Position numbers and translations under genes: made by a program. Below the pieces are notes generated by a model, which was not told the DNA's origin, did no database searches, and worked only from the letters and a program-made list of their open reading frames with translations. Positions 34,330 through 44,041 of a stretch of 64,000 nt of DNA are shown here, one piece after another (the stretch's first letter is position 1; the number at the start of each line of letters is the position of its first letter). This DNA comes from Flavisphingomonas formosensis (GTDB taxonomy: Bacteria; Pseudomonadota; Alphaproteobacteria; Sphingomonadales; Sphingomonadaceae), in the NCBI RefSeq assembly GCF_009755815.1, contig NZ_WRPK01000001.1, positions 620,001 to 684,000 on the forward strand, read 5' to 3'.

Positions 34330-35364
34330 ATGCTGAACGAAGACGGCGGCGGCCCCTGGGGCGGACGCGGTAGCGGCGGTGGATCGGGCGGCGGCAATGG
34401 AGACGGCCTCGGGCCGCGCAATCCGTGGAATCAGCCGCCGCGCAAGCGGCCGCAGCGCGGCGGCCCCGGGCCGAGCGCTCTGGAGAAGCTGCTGACCGAA
34501 GGCCGGCAGCGGTTCGGAGGACGCGTGCCGCGGCCCGACGGCAAACCGATCTGGCTGGCGGCGATCGGCCTTTTCATCTTGCTGTGGGTCGCGTTGACCA
34601 GCGTCCATCAGATCAATTCGCAGGAGCGCGGCGTGGTGACGCGGTTCGGCCGCTATGCCGGCACGCTCGGGCCAGGCGTCAACTTCACCTTCCCCGCGCC
34701 GATCGATCATGTCCGCAAGGTGGAGGTCGAGAATATCCGCATCATCGACATCGGATCGACCGCAGCGAACGATCCCACGCTGATGATCACCGGCGACCAG
34801 AACATCATCGACCTTGCCTATTCGGTGCGCTGGAACGTGCGCGATCCCGAACTATATGTGTTCGAACTGGCGGATCCGGACGATACGATCCGCGAAGTCG
34901 CCGAGAGCGCGATGCGGGCGGAGATTGCCCGCGTGAGCCTTGACGACGCGATCGGATCGCAGCGTAGCCAGATCGAGGGCCGCGTCGCGCAGCGCATGCA
35001 GGAAATCCTCGATAGCTATCGCGCCGGCGTGGCCATCCAGGGCGTCGCGATCAAGCAGGCCGATCCGCCCTCCGCGGTCAACGACGCGTTCAAGGAGGTG
35101 TCGGCCGCGCAGCAGGAGGCCCAGAGCTATCTCAATGCGGCGCGCGCCTATGCCCAGCAGCTGACCGCCAAGGCGCAGGGCGAGGCGGCGGCCTTCGACA
35201 AGGTCTATGCGGAATATAAGCTCGCCCCGGGAGTCACCCGCCGGCGCATGTATTACGAGACGATGGAGAAGGTGCTGGCCAAGAGCGACAAGACGATCGT
35301 CGAGGCGCCCGGTGCCAACACCTATCTGCCGCTTCCGCTGGCCAAGAAGGGAGCGGGGCAATGA
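34330..35364 (+). CDS. hflK: Membrane protease modulator HflK
   Basis: 344 aa from ATG 34330 ('MLNEDGGGPWG', the usual kind of N-terminus); ATGs at 34291 and 34249 are possible but none has a good ribosome-binding site. A Gly-rich N-terminal stretch is followed by one transmembrane helix ('IWLAAIGLFILLWVAL') and an SPFH/band 7 domain ('QERGVVTRFGRYAGTLGPGVNFTFPAPID'). With HflC it forms a large periplasm-facing cage around FtsH that tunes protease access. Overlaps hflC by 4 nt. Confidence 0.93.
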   Translation: MLNEDGGGPWGGRGSGGGSGGGNGDGLGPRNPWNQPPRKRPQRGGPGPSALEKLLTEGRQRFGGRVPRPDGKPIWLAAIGLFILLWVALTSVHQINSQERGVVTRFGRYAGTLGPGVNFTFPAPIDHVRKVEVENIRIIDIGSTAANDPTLMITGDQNIIDLAYSVRWNVRDPELYVFELADPDDTIREVAESAMRAEIARVSLDDAIGSQRSQIEGRVAQRMQEILDSYRAGVAIQGVAIKQADPPSAVNDAFKEVSAAQQEAQSYLNAARAYAQQLTAKAQGEAAAFDKVYAEYKLAPGVTRRRMYYETMEKVLAKSDKTIVEAPGANTYLPLPLAKKGAGQ

Positions 35365-36227
35365 ACCTCACCGATCGCATGTTCCGCAACCCGATCGCCT
35401 GGGCGATCGCGGCGATCCTGCTGCTGCTGATCGGCAGCAGCGTCTTCTCGGTGGTGCCCGAGACCAAGCAGGCGCTGGTCGTGCGCGTCGGCAAGCCCGT
35501 GCGCGTCTACAACAGCTATAAGAGCAACGAGGATTTCGGGAATACAGGCGCGGGCCTGATCGCGCATATCCCGTTCTTCGAGCAGATCGTGTGGGTCGAC
35601 AAACGCGTGCTCGATTTCGACATGCAGCGCCAGTCCGTGCTGTCGACCGATCAGCTCCGCCTCGAGGTGGATGCCTTCGCGCGCTATCGTATCGTCAATC
35701 CGCTGCGCATGTACATGAGCGCGGGCAGCGAGCGGAAAGTGGGCGAGGCATTGCGTCCCATCCTGGGATCGGCACTGCGCAACGAACTGGGCAAGCGGCC
35801 CTTCGCCGCCCTGCTCAGCCCCGAGCGCGGCCAGGTGATGGACAATATCCAGGCAGGGCTCAATCGCATCGCGCGCCAATATGGTGCCGAGATCGTCGAT
35901 GTTCGGATCAAGCGCGCCGATCTGCCGGACGGCACCCCGCTGGAAAGCGCGTTCGAACGGATGCGCACCGCGCGCGAGCAGGAGGCGCTGACTATTCGGG
36001 CGCAGGGTGCCAAGCAGGCGCAGATCATCCGTGCCCAGGCCGACGCGGATGCCGCGCGCATCTATGCCGAGAGCTTCAACAAGGATCCGGACTTCTACGA
36101 TTTCTACCGCGCCATGCAGTCCTACCGAGTGACGTTCGGAACGGACGGGAACGATGCGCCGGGTGCTTCGTCCATCATCCTGTCACCCGACAATGACTAT
36201 CTGCGGGAGTTCAAGGGCCGGAAGTGA
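35361..36227 (+). CDS. hflC: Membrane protease modulator HflC
   Basis: 288 aa. An N-terminal membrane helix ('PIAWAIAAILLLLIGSSVFSV') is followed by an SPFH domain ('ETKQALVVRVGKPVR', 'VLDFDMQRQSVLSTDQLRLEVDAFARYRI') and a coiled-coil segment ('ERMRTAREQEALTIRAQGAKQAQIIRAQADADA'). It partners HflK in the FtsH complex. Start codon overlaps the hflK stop (ATGA); degP follows after 78 nt. Confidence 0.94.
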   Translation: MNLTDRMFRNPIAWAIAAILLLLIGSSVFSVVPETKQALVVRVGKPVRVYNSYKSNEDFGNTGAGLIAHIPFFEQIVWVDKRVLDFDMQRQSVLSTDQLRLEVDAFARYRIVNPLRMYMSAGSERKVGEALRPILGSALRNELGKRPFAALLSPERGQVMDNIQAGLNRIARQYGAEIVDVRIKRADLPDGTPLESAFERMRTAREQEALTIRAQGAKQAQIIRAQADADAARIYAESFNKDPDFYDFYRAMQSYRVTFGTDGNDAPGASSIILSPDNDYLREFKGRK

Positions 36228-36305
36228 GCCGTTCAATCCCGGTTCAGCCGTTTCGTCCCACGAGCTTTGCCGCTCGTACGAGAGAATATTAGGAGACCGG
36301 TTATC

Positions 36306-37868
36306 GTGCGCTATGCCTACGCCATCACCGCCGCCCTGCTGGCCGGCGGCACGACCGCGACACTGATGCTGCAACAGCCGGTGGGCGCGCAGGTGGCCCA
36401 GAATGCGCCCGGCACGATCCAGTCGGCGGCTCCGAAGCCCGGCGCGCCGATGAGCTTCGCGGATCTTGCGGCGCGTCTGCAGCCGGCGGTGGTGAACATC
36501 TCGACCACCCAGCATGTGAAGGTGCAGCAGAATAATCCGTTCGCCGGAACGCCGTTCGGCGATCTCTTCGGTCAGTTCGGCTTCGGCGGTCAGGGCGGCG
36601 GCGACAGTGGTGGCCAGCCTGTCACGCGCGAGGCGACGTCGCTCGGTTCGGGTTTCATCATCTCGCCCGACGGTTTCGTCGTCACCAACAATCATGTGAT
36701 TTCCGGTGGGCAGCAGGGCGCCGTAGTTGATTCGATCACAGTCACGCTCACCGACCGGCGGGAATATAAGGCGAAGCTGATCGGCCGCGATCCGGTGTCG
36801 GACCTCGCTGTGCTGAAGATCGACGCGACCAACCTGCCCTTCGTTGAATTCGGCGATTCCAGCCGAGCGCGCGTCGGCGATTGGGTACTCGCCATCGGTC
36901 AGCCCTATGGCCTTGGCGGCACCGTCACGGCTGGCATCGTTTCGGCGATCCATCGCTCGATCAGCCCCAATGGCGGCGCCTATGATCGTTACATCCAGAC
37001 GGACGCGGCGATCAACCAGGGCAACAGCGGCGGCCCGATGTTCGATCTTCAGGGCAATGTGATCGGCATCAACACCGCCATCTATTCGCCGACCGGCGGC
37101 AATGTCGGCATCGGTTTCGCGATCCCGGCGGAACAGGCCAAGCCGGTGATCATGGCGCTGAAGGCGGGCGGCAAGGTGAAGCGCGGCTATCTCGGCGTCG
37201 GCATCCAGCCGATGAGCGAGGATATCGCCGGCTCCCTCGGTCTGCCGAAGGATCGCGGCGAGATCGTCGCGCGTGTCGAGCCCGGCTATCCGGCGGCGCG
37301 TGCCGGCATCAAGCAGGGCGACGTGATCGTGAAGGTGAACAACCAGGACGTCACGCCGGATCAGACACTGAGCTATATCGTCGCCAATCTGCCGATCGGA
37401 TCGAAGGTACCGATCGACCTGATACGCAACGGTCAGCGCATGTCTGTGGTCGCTGTGGTGGGGGAACGCCCCGCCTCGGCGGACCAGCTCGGCGAGGCCG
37501 ACGATCAGGGCGATGACGACCAGGGCGCAGGCCAGGGTAACCAGCCTGCCGTTCCGGCGACCAAGGATTCGATCGGTCTGTCTCTACAGACCCTGACCCC
37601 GGAAATCGCGCGGCAGCTGGGTCTGCAGCCGGCTACGCGGGGCGTGGTCGTGTCCCAGATCGATCCGTCGAGCGACGCTGCCCAGCAGGGTCTGCAGCGC
37701 GGCGACGTGATCCTGTCGATCAATCAGGTGCCGGTGGGATCGGCGGCTCAGGCGGCGTCCGCGGTCGACGCGGCGCGCAAGGCCGGGCGACAGAGCGTGT
37801 TGCTGCTCGTGCAGCGCGGCACCCGCCAGGCGACTTATGTGGGCGTGAAGATCCAGACCAAGAAGTAG
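36306..37868 (+). CDS. DegP/MucD-type periplasmic serine protease
   Basis: 520 aa from GTG 36306 with AGGAG ~10 nt upstream. A signal peptide or anchor ('YAITAALLAGGTTATLML') precedes the trypsin-like domain with His in 'VTNNHVISGG', Asp in 'DPVSDLAVLKID' and Ser in 'QGNSGGPMFDL'. Two PDZ domains follow ('RGYLGVGIQPM...', 'IGLSLQTLTPEIARQLG...'), joined by an acidic Gln/Asp-rich linker. It degrades or refolds damaged envelope proteins. The order hflK-hflC-degP is usual. A strong terminator lies 35 nt after the stop. Confidence 0.95.
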   Translation: MRYAYAITAALLAGGTTATLMLQQPVGAQVAQNAPGTIQSAAPKPGAPMSFADLAARLQPAVVNISTTQHVKVQQNNPFAGTPFGDLFGQFGFGGQGGGDSGGQPVTREATSLGSGFIISPDGFVVTNNHVISGGQQGAVVDSITVTLTDRREYKAKLIGRDPVSDLAVLKIDATNLPFVEFGDSSRARVGDWVLAIGQPYGLGGTVTAGIVSAIHRSISPNGGAYDRYIQTDAAINQGNSGGPMFDLQGNVIGINTAIYSPTGGNVGIGFAIPAEQAKPVIMALKAGGKVKRGYLGVGIQPMSEDIAGSLGLPKDRGEIVARVEPGYPAARAGIKQGDVIVKVNNQDVTPDQTLSYIVANLPIGSKVPIDLIRNGQRMSVVAVVGERPASADQLGEADDQGDDDQGAGQGNQPAVPATKDSIGLSLQTLTPEIARQLGLQPATRGVVVSQIDPSSDAAQQGLQRGDVILSINQVPVGSAAQAASAVDAARKAGRQSVLLLVQRGTRQATYVGVKIQTKK

Positions 37869-37902
37869 CCTTTTCCGGCTCCGGCCGAAAAGCTACCAGA
37901 GA

Positions 37903-37935
37903 CCCGTCGGAGCGAATGGCTCCGGCGGGTTTTTA
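37903..37935 (+). terminator. Rho-independent terminator after degP
   Basis: ACCCGTCGGAGC (37903-37914) pairs with GCTCCGGCGGGT (37920-37931), one G-T pair, around loop GAATG, followed by TTTTATT. This is the clearest intrinsic terminator in the window and closes the hflK-hflC-degP transcript. Confidence 0.9.
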
Positions 37936-37959
37936 TTGTGCGTCAGGGGAGAGTGAATC

Positions 37960-39600
37960 ATGGCCGGCGACGACGGCATTTTCATCGGTGCGGGTCCCGG
38001 CGGCGCCCATCCGCAACTGCTCAACCTCAAGCGCGCCAATCGCCATGGACTGATCGCGGGGGCGACCGGCACCGGCAAGACCGTGACGTTGCAGGGCATC
38101 GCCGAAAGCTTCTCGAAGATCGGCGTGCCCGTGTTCGTCGCCGATGTGAAGGGCGATCTATCCGGCCTCGCCATGGCGGGATCTCCGACGTCGCCGCTGC
38201 ATGACGTCTGGTCCAAGCGGGCACAGGAGATTGGCTATACCGATTGGGTCTATGCGGACACGCCGGCAATATTCTGGGATCTTTTCGGCCAGCAGGGCCA
38301 TCCGATCCGCACGACCGTCTCGGAGATGGGTCCGCTGCTGCTCGCGCGGCTGATGGACCTCAACGACGTGCAGGAAGGCGTGCTGCAGATCGCCTTCCGC
38401 TATGCCGACGAGCAAGGGCTGCTGCTGCTCGATCTGGCGGACCTGCAATCGATGCTGGCCTATTGCGCGGAGAATGCCGATACGCTGAGCGCGCGCTACG
38501 GCAACGTCACCAAGGCCAGCGTCGGATCCATCCAGCGCCAGCTGCTCTCGCTGGACAGCCAGGGCGGCGCCAATTTCTTCGGCGAGCCCTCGCTCGATAT
38601 CCACGATTTCATAGCGCTGGATGAAAAGGGCCGTGGCCGCGTCAATATCCTCGCCGCCGACAAGCTGATGGCGAGCCCCAAGCTCTACGCCACCTTCCTG
38701 CTCTGGCTGCTGTCCGAATTGTTCGAGGTGCTGCCCGAGGTGGGCGATCCGGAAAAGCCGAAGCTCGTCTTCTTCTTCGACGAGGCCCATCTGCTGTTCG
38801 ACGACGCGCCCAAAGGGCTGCTGGACAAGATCGAGCAGGTGGTACGGCTCATCCGGTCCAAGGGTGTCGGCGTCTATTTCATCACGCAGAATCCGATCGA
38901 CGTGCCGGACGATGTGGCAGCGCAGCTCGGCAATCGCGTCCAGCATGCCCTACGCGCGTTCACGCCGCGCGACCAGAAGGCGGTGCAATCCGCCGCGGAC
39001 ACCTTCCGCGCCAATCCGGACGTCGACGTCGCCAAGGCGATCATCGAGCTGAAAGTGGGCGAGGCGCTGGTCTCGCTGCTGCAGCCGGATGGTGCACCCT
39101 CACCGGTAGAGCGCACCCTGATCAAGCCGCCTTCCTCGCGCGTCGGGCCGCTCACCGCGCAGGAACGCGGTGTGATCGTCTCCACCTCTCCCTATGCCGG
39201 CAAATACGACGCGGCGATCAACCGCGAATCCGCGCAGGAGGTACTGGCGGCCAAGGCGAATGCCGCCGTTGCCGCTGCCGCGAAAGCCAAGGCCGACGCG
39301 GACGCCGCAAAGGCACAGGCCGAGGCCGACAAGGTTGCTGCCAAGCAGCAGGCGGAGCAGGCCAAGGTCGACGCGCGCGCGCAGGCGGAGGCTGCGCGGC
39401 AGGCGGCGCAGCCGAGCGTGCTCGACAAGGTGATCGCATCCGCGGCGCGATCGGCATCCTCCTCGATCGGACGGCAGGTTGCCAACGAGATCGGACGCGA
39501 GGTGTTCGGCAGCGGCAGCCGGCGATCCTCCTCTTCGTCCGGCGGGATCGGTGGCGCGATCGTGCGCGGCATTCTCGGCAGCTTGTTCCGCGGGCGCTGA
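37960..39600 (+). CDS. HerA-like ATPase (DUF853 helicase family)
   Basis: 546 aa. Walker A in '[13 protein letters not shown]' (~34-46), Walker B in '[14 protein letters not shown]', and '[37 protein letters not shown]' as the sensor/arginine region, all typical of the DUF853 branch of HerA-FtsK ATPases. The last ~120 residues hold an Ala/Lys/Gln-rich coiled coil and a Ser/Gly-rich tail. DNA translocation is assumed from the family; the biological role is not known. The 2OG oxygenase gene starts 1 nt after its stop. Confidence 0.93.
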   Translation: MAGDDGIFIGAGPGGAHPQLLNLKRANRHGLIAGATGTGKTVTLQGIAESFSKIGVPVFVADVKGDLSGLAMAGSPTSPLHDVWSKRAQEIGYTDWVYADTPAIFWDLFGQQGHPIRTTVSEMGPLLLARLMDLNDVQEGVLQIAFRYADEQGLLLLDLADLQSMLAYCAENADTLSARYGNVTKASVGSIQRQLLSLDSQGGANFFGEPSLDIHDFIALDEKGRGRVNILAADKLMASPKLYATFLLWLLSELFEVLPEVGDPEKPKLVFFFDEAHLLFDDAPKGLLDKIEQVVRLIRSKGVGVYFITQNPIDVPDDVAAQLGNRVQHALRAFTPRDQKAVQSAADTFRANPDVDVAKAIIELKVGEALVSLLQPDGAPSPVERTLIKPPSSRVGPLTAQERGVIVSTSPYAGKYDAAINRESAQEVLAAKANAAVAAAAKAKADADAAKAQAEADKVAAKQQAEQAKVDARAQAEAARQAAQPSVLDKVIASAARSASSSIGRQVANEIGREVFGSGSRRSSSSSGGIGGAIVRGILGSLFRGR

Positions 39601-39601
39601 G

Positions 39602-40516
39602 ATGCCGCTCGCCTCGCTCTCGCTCCGCGACGATCCGGCATCCTTCGCCGCGGCGCTGGGTGAGGCGTTCGCGCGGCACGGCTTTGCGATCGTCGCAGAC
39701 CACGGCATCGATCCGGGCATTATCGCCCGGGCAGAAGCGGAGATGCGCGCCTTTTTCGCATTGCCCGTTGCGGTGAAGCGGCGTCATCATCTCGAGGGCA
39801 CGGGTGGCGCGCGGGGGTACACGCCTTTCGGCATCGAGACCGCCAAGGACGCCGACGACTTCGATCTCAAGGAATTCTGGCATGTCGGCCGGGAATTGCC
39901 GCCCCGCCATCCCTATGAAGGCGTGATGCAGCCCAACGTCTGGCCTGGGGAACTGCCCGGTTTCCGCGACGTCATGCTGCGCCTCTTCGCGGCGTTCGAC
40001 ATGGCGGGCGCCCGCCTGCTGGATGCGATCGGCCGGCACCTTGGGCTTTCGCCGCATTTCCTCTCCGACGCCACGCGCGACGGGAATTCGGTGTTGCGCC
40101 TGCTGCACTATCCTCCGGTGCCAGCAGGTGCGTTTGGCATCCGCGCTGGGGCGCATGAGGATATCAACGCGATCACCTTGCTGCTCGGCGCGGAGGAGGC
40201 TGGGCTCGAGATTCTCGATCGCGAAGGCAATTGGCTGCCCGTCGCGCCCCGGCCGGGCGAACTGGTCGTGAATGTGGGTGACATGCTCCAGCGTCTGACC
40301 AACGGCCGGCTGCGTTCGACCACCCACCGCGTGCGCAACCCGGCGCCCGAACGGCGCGGCGTCTCACGCTGGTCCATGCCCTTCTTTCTACATTTTCGGC
40401 CCGATTTCCTGATCGAGACGCTGCCCTCCTGCATCGGCCCGGACGGCGATCATCCTGCACCGATAACCGCCAACGACTATCTGCTCGAGCGGCTGCGCGA
40501 GATCCGGCTGCTTTAG
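39602..40516 (+). CDS. Isopenicillin N synthase-like 2OG-Fe(II) dioxygenase
   Basis: 304 aa. Iron ligands His185 and Asp187 ('GAHEDINAITLLLGA') and His242 ('STTHRVRNP'), with the 2OG-binding R-x-S at 256-258 ('VSRWSMPFF'). The N-terminal DIOX_N region is also present ('FARHGFAIVADHGID'). It oxidises an unknown small molecule using O2 and 2-oxoglutarate. Separated from the HerA-like gene by a single base, so co-transcribed; no antibiotic biosynthesis genes are near. Confidence 0.92.
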   Translation: MPLASLSLRDDPASFAAALGEAFARHGFAIVADHGIDPGIIARAEAEMRAFFALPVAVKRRHHLEGTGGARGYTPFGIETAKDADDFDLKEFWHVGRELPPRHPYEGVMQPNVWPGELPGFRDVMLRLFAAFDMAGARLLDAIGRHLGLSPHFLSDATRDGNSVLRLLHYPPVPAGAFGIRAGAHEDINAITLLLGAEEAGLEILDREGNWLPVAPRPGELVVNVGDMLQRLTNGRLRSTTHRVRNPAPERRGVSRWSMPFFLHFRPDFLIETLPSCIGPDGDHPAPITANDYLLERLREIRLL

Positions 40517-40631
40517 GGAGGTGACGAGCTCTCGCGTGGTTTCTTCTCGTCCCTCCCGGCTTCCGCTGGCATGACGTAAATTTGCGCAACGATCCCGGAA
40601 CGAGGAGGATCGAAATGTCCGCGTCCTCCGC

Positions 40632-41489
40632 TCAGCGCAGGAGCGTTTCTGCGAACCGGTCCATGTCGCGCAGCTTCTCGTCCAGAGGCATGCGCGCCGC
40701 CCGGCCGTCCGGGCCGAGGAAAGCGCTCTTGTGGATCTGGGTGATGCCGAGATCCTCGGCGCGCTTCACCGTGTCCGGGCTATAGTCGTAGAGGCTGCAG
40801 CCGATCTCGAACGGCTCCTTTTCCCGCCCGATCGCCGCACGTTCGCGGCGCAGTGCCTCCACGAAGGAGGGGATCTGGCCGAGCTCCAGCTGGCCGCCGA
40901 TCCATCCATCGTGCCGCGCCGCACGCTTCATTGCCGCTGAACTGGTGCCGCCGATCATCACCGGCATCATCGGCACGCCCGGAGACATCTGCAGCGGCGG
41001 GAAATCATAATATTCGCCATGATATTCCAGCATCTCGCCGGACATGAGCTGCGGCAGCAGCGCCAGCATCTCGTCGGTCCGCTTGCCGCGATTGTGGAAA
41101 TCCTGCCCGACCAGATCGAACTCGTCCTTCTGCCAGCCGACGCCGATGCCGAGCACGACACGATTCTTCGACAGATAGGCGGCGGTCTGGATCGCCTTGG
41201 CCGCGGCGAAGGGATCGCGCATCGGCAGCACATAGACGGTGGTGGTGAATTTCAGCGTGGTGGTCAGCTGCGAAAGCGCGCCGATCTGGACCCAGCAATC
41301 CGGCCAGTGGGTTTCCGGATACCACAGCACCACCGCATCCTTGCTGTAGTCATAGGCCTGATACTGGCTCTGATAGGTGATGAAATGATCGCCGAGCGCG
41401 ATCCCCTCGAAACCCAGGGCCTCGGCATGCTGCGAGAGTGGGCCGAGATGATCCATCTCCACCAGCGCCAGGACCTGCCAGAATTTCAT
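40632..41489 (-). CDS. LLM-class flavin/F420-type oxidoreductase
   Basis: 285 aa luciferase-like monooxygenase. 'ALGFEGIALGDHFITY', 'TTTLKFTTTVYVLPMRDPFAAAKAIQTAAYLSKNRVVLGIGVGWQKDEFDL' and 'PVMIGGTSSAAMKRAARHDGWIGG' match the TIGR03619-like F420-dependent group. Sphingomonads are not known as F420 producers, so FMN may be the cofactor; this is not decided by sequence. It faces the 2OG oxygenase convergently. Confidence 0.88.
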   Translation of the reverse strand: MKFWQVLALVEMDHLGPLSQHAEALGFEGIALGDHFITYQSQYQAYDYSKDAVVLWYPETHWPDCWVQIGALSQLTTTLKFTTTVYVLPMRDPFAAAKAIQTAAYLSKNRVVLGIGVGWQKDEFDLVGQDFHNRGKRTDEMLALLPQLMSGEMLEYHGEYYDFPPLQMSPGVPMMPVMIGGTSSAAMKRAARHDGWIGGQLELGQIPSFVEALRRERAAIGREKEPFEIGCSLYDYSPDTVKRAEDLGITQIHKSAFLGPDGRAARMPLDEKLRDMDRFAETLLR

Positions 41490-41588
41490 GCCGTGCCTCT
41501 CCCCACCTGATCGATGGGCAGGATGACGAGCCGGTCGGGGCGGGGGAACGGTGCCGCTTTGTGCGAAAGTGGCGTTTTCTGAAGCGGT

Positions 41589-42035
41589 TCAGCCCCGGCC
41601 GCGATAGCCGGGCACGTCCTGAGCGGGCAGCCACATGCCCTCGGGCGGCGTGCCCGATTGCCAGAAGACGTCGATCGGGATGCCGCCTCGCGGATACCAG
41701 TAGCCGCCGATGCGCAGCCATAGCGGCTGCATCTCCGCCGTCAGCCGTTCGCCGATGCCCACGGTGACGTCTTCGTGGAAGCCGGCATGGTTGCGGAAGG
41801 AGCCGAGGAAGAGCTTGAGCGACTTGGATTCGACGATCGTCGTCGCGGGTGCATAGTCGATCACCAGATGCGCGAAATCGGGCTGGCCGGTGACCGGGCA
41901 GAGCGAGGTGAATTCGGGGGCGGTGAAGCGGACGAGATAGGGCCGACCGGTGCGCGGATTGGGCACATAGTCCAGCACCGCCTGCTCCGGCGATGCGGGT
42001 AGCGGCGTCTGCTGGCCGAGTTGGGTGATGCTCAT
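41589..42035 (-). CDS. queF: NADPH-dependent 7-cyano-7-deazaguanine (preQ0) reductase
   Basis: 148 aa, the type I (short) QueF. The catalytic Cys is in '[16 protein letters not shown]', with the downstream Asp; the QueF motif reads '[21 protein letters not shown]'. It reduces preQ0 to preQ1 in queuosine synthesis. It lies 99 nt downstream of the LLM gene and is divergent from the PLP enzyme with an 81-nt spacer, too short for a typical riboswitch. Confidence 0.96.
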   Translation of the reverse strand: MSITQLGQQTPLPASPEQAVLDYVPNPRTGRPYLVRFTAPEFTSLCPVTGQPDFAHLVIDYAPATTIVESKSLKLFLGSFRNHAGFHEDVTVGIGERLTAEMQPLWLRIGGYWYPRGGIPIDVFWQSGTPPEGMWLPAQDVPGYRGRG

Positions 42036-42116
42036 GCCGCCCCTTTAGGCAGCGGGGCAGACGCGTGCAATCGCGGCGCCTCGACGCGGCCCGGCCCCGG
42101 CGCTAGGCAAAGGCGC

Positions 42117-43313
42117 ATGAGCGACAAGGGCAAGACAGCGCAGCGCGGGACGGGCACGAGGCTGGTCGAGGCGGGGCGGCGGCGCGAATGGACGCAAGGC
42201 ATCGTCAATCCCGCGATCTGGCGGGCCTCCACGATTTTGTTCGATACGGTCGCGGACCTGCGTGCTGCGGTGAAGAGGCCCAATGACGGCCTCTATTACG
42301 GCCGCCGCGGCACGCCGACGCAGTGGGCGCTGGCCGAGGCGTTGACCGAGCTGGAGCCCGGCGCGGGCGGGACCATGCTCTATCCTTCCGGTGTCGCGGC
42401 CATCGCCATGGCGCTGCTCGCCGTGCTGAAGCCGGGCGACGAGTTGCTGATGGTCGATTCCACCTATGAGCCGACGCGCGCCTTCTGCCGCAGCGTGCTT
42501 GCCCCGATGGGTATCGCCACGCGCTTCTACGATCCGATGGCCGGCGCCGGCATTGCCGATCTGATCGGGGAGACGACGCGGGCGATCTTCCTCGAAAGCC
42601 CCGGCAGCCTCACTTTCGAGGTGCAGGACATACCGGCGATCTGCGCGGTCGCGCGCGAGCGGGGGATCGTCACCCTGCTCGACAATACTTGGGCCACGCC
42701 CTTGCTCTTCCCTGCGATCGCCAAGGGCGTCGATTTCTCGATCCTCGCCTGCACCAAATATATCGTCGGCCATTCCGACGCGATGCTGGGATCAGTGACG
42801 GTCGCGCCGCAATGGCTGGAAGCGCTGCGCCGGACGAGCTTCCTGCACGGCCAGTGCGTCAGCCCGGACGACGCCTGGCTTGGCAGCCGGGGCCTGCGCA
42901 CGTTGAAGGCGCGGCTGCGCCAGCATGGCGAGGGCGCTCTCGCGGTGGCGCGCTGGCTCGCCGATCGGCCCGAGGTGGCGCGGGTGCTGCATCCTGCCTT
43001 GCCCGGCTGTCCGGGTCACGACGTCTGGCAGCGTGATTTCGCAGGCGCGTCGGGCCTGTTCAGTTTCGTGCTGAAGGGCGGGGACGATGCGGCCCGCGCC
43101 GCGCTGATCGACGGGCTTGAGCATTTCGGCATCGGCTTCTCCTGGGGCGGCTTCGAAAGTCTCGCATTGCCGATCGATCCCGAAGGATTACGCACCGCGA
43201 CGCATTGGCAAGCGGAAGGCCCGGCTGTGCGCCTGCATGTTGGGCTGGAGGATCCGGAGGATCTGATCGCCGATCTGGCGGCCGGGCTGGAGCGTTTCGC
43301 GGCGCTGGTCTGA
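42117..43313 (+). CDS. Cystathionine beta-lyase-type PLP enzyme
   Basis: 398 aa Cys/Met metabolism PLP enzyme. 'YYGRRGTPTQWALAEALTELE' and 'LYPSGVAAIAMALLAVLKPGDELLMVDSTYEPTR' are present, with the PLP Lys in 'LACTKYIVGHSDAMLGSV'. The pattern fits MetC-type cystathionine beta-lyase, making homocysteine, pyruvate and ammonia, though gamma-lyases are similar. ATG 42117 matches the expected N-terminus. Confidence 0.9.
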   Translation: MSDKGKTAQRGTGTRLVEAGRRREWTQGIVNPAIWRASTILFDTVADLRAAVKRPNDGLYYGRRGTPTQWALAEALTELEPGAGGTMLYPSGVAAIAMALLAVLKPGDELLMVDSTYEPTRAFCRSVLAPMGIATRFYDPMAGAGIADLIGETTRAIFLESPGSLTFEVQDIPAICAVARERGIVTLLDNTWATPLLFPAIAKGVDFSILACTKYIVGHSDAMLGSVTVAPQWLEALRRTSFLHGQCVSPDDAWLGSRGLRTLKARLRQHGEGALAVARWLADRPEVARVLHPALPGCPGHDVWQRDFAGASGLFSFVLKGGDDAARAALIDGLEHFGIGFSWGGFESLALPIDPEGLRTATHWQAEGPAVRLHVGLEDPEDLIADLAAGLERFAALV

Positions 43314-43322
43314 CGGGAGTCT

Positions 43323-43718
43323 TTAGCCCTCGCGGCACAGGGAAAAGGTCTGGCGCCGCGGTTCGAGAATGGCGACGAGCGCCTGGATGGAGCGGCGTAG
43401 CTCGTTGGCGAGCAGGCGTGCTGCAGCCGGAGTGCCCTCTGAGCCACGGATCCGCATCAGCGCCGAGACGCCGGCATCGGCATAGAAGGCCGTATCGTCG
43501 GCGAGCGCATCGAAGCGGCGGCGCGCGACCGTGGGTGCATCGGCATAGGCCATGCTGAGCCGGGCGGCCTCGTCCAGCGCCTTGTCCGGCGTCTCCGAAC
43601 CGGAGGCGCATTCACCGAGCCGCTCGACCGCCGCCAGCATTCCGTGCAGGCGGGCGATTCGCTCCCCGGCATCCGCGATTTCGGTGAGTTCGGTGGCGGT
43701 GGGCTGATAGCGCGACAT
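43323..43718 (-). CDS. Helical hypothetical protein
   Basis: 131 aa, all-helical and soluble by sequence, with no signal peptide. 'LTEIADAGERIARLHGMLAAVERLGECASG' and 'ARLLANELRRSIQALVAIL' are amphipathic helices. Codon use is like its neighbours. Its stop is 9 nt from the convergent lyase stop. No family recognised; function unknown. Confidence 0.55.
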   Translation of the reverse strand: MSRYQPTATELTEIADAGERIARLHGMLAAVERLGECASGSETPDKALDEAARLSMAYADAPTVARRRFDALADDTAFYADAGVSALMRIRGSEGTPAAARLLANELRRSIQALVAILEPRRQTFSLCREG

Positions 43719-44041
43719 GCCACGGGCATGCCATCGCGCAGCCTAACGAAAGGCTAATGGCCGCCCGATTTTACGGCACCAACTGGTAGAATCGTTATTT
43801 TTCCGCGTTGAAAATTGACTACGCAACTCCTGGAAACATTCTGTTGCGGCGCGGCAACACTTTGTCTTGGATACAGCTCACCCCCGACATTTTGCATTGT
43901 GCGGTGCCCATCGCTGTAGCAAGACAATCGCGCTTACTGTCCAATCCGGCACGTCGGGCGCCAAGAAAGCGCCAAGAAACAGAGGCCTGGGTGGTGGTGC
44001 GCAGGGGAACGGAACCTGAAGACTTTCAAGGGGAAGAGACC
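43719..44041. promoter_or_regulatory. 323-nt spacer upstream of the first TorF-type porin
   Basis: No credible gene is seen in this interval, although an open frame runs through from 43808. It is more AT-rich than its surroundings near 43790-43900 (for example TTGAAAATTGACTA) and ends with AAGGGGAAGAGACC before the porin ATG. It presumably contains the porin promoter and a long leader; I could not assign -35/-10 boxes with confidence. Confidence 0.4.

Noticed and set aside
41490-42116. preQ1 riboswitch for queF
   Set aside because: The divergent spacer is only 81 nt and lacks the preQ1 aptamer core; no aptamer was seen before yhhQ either.
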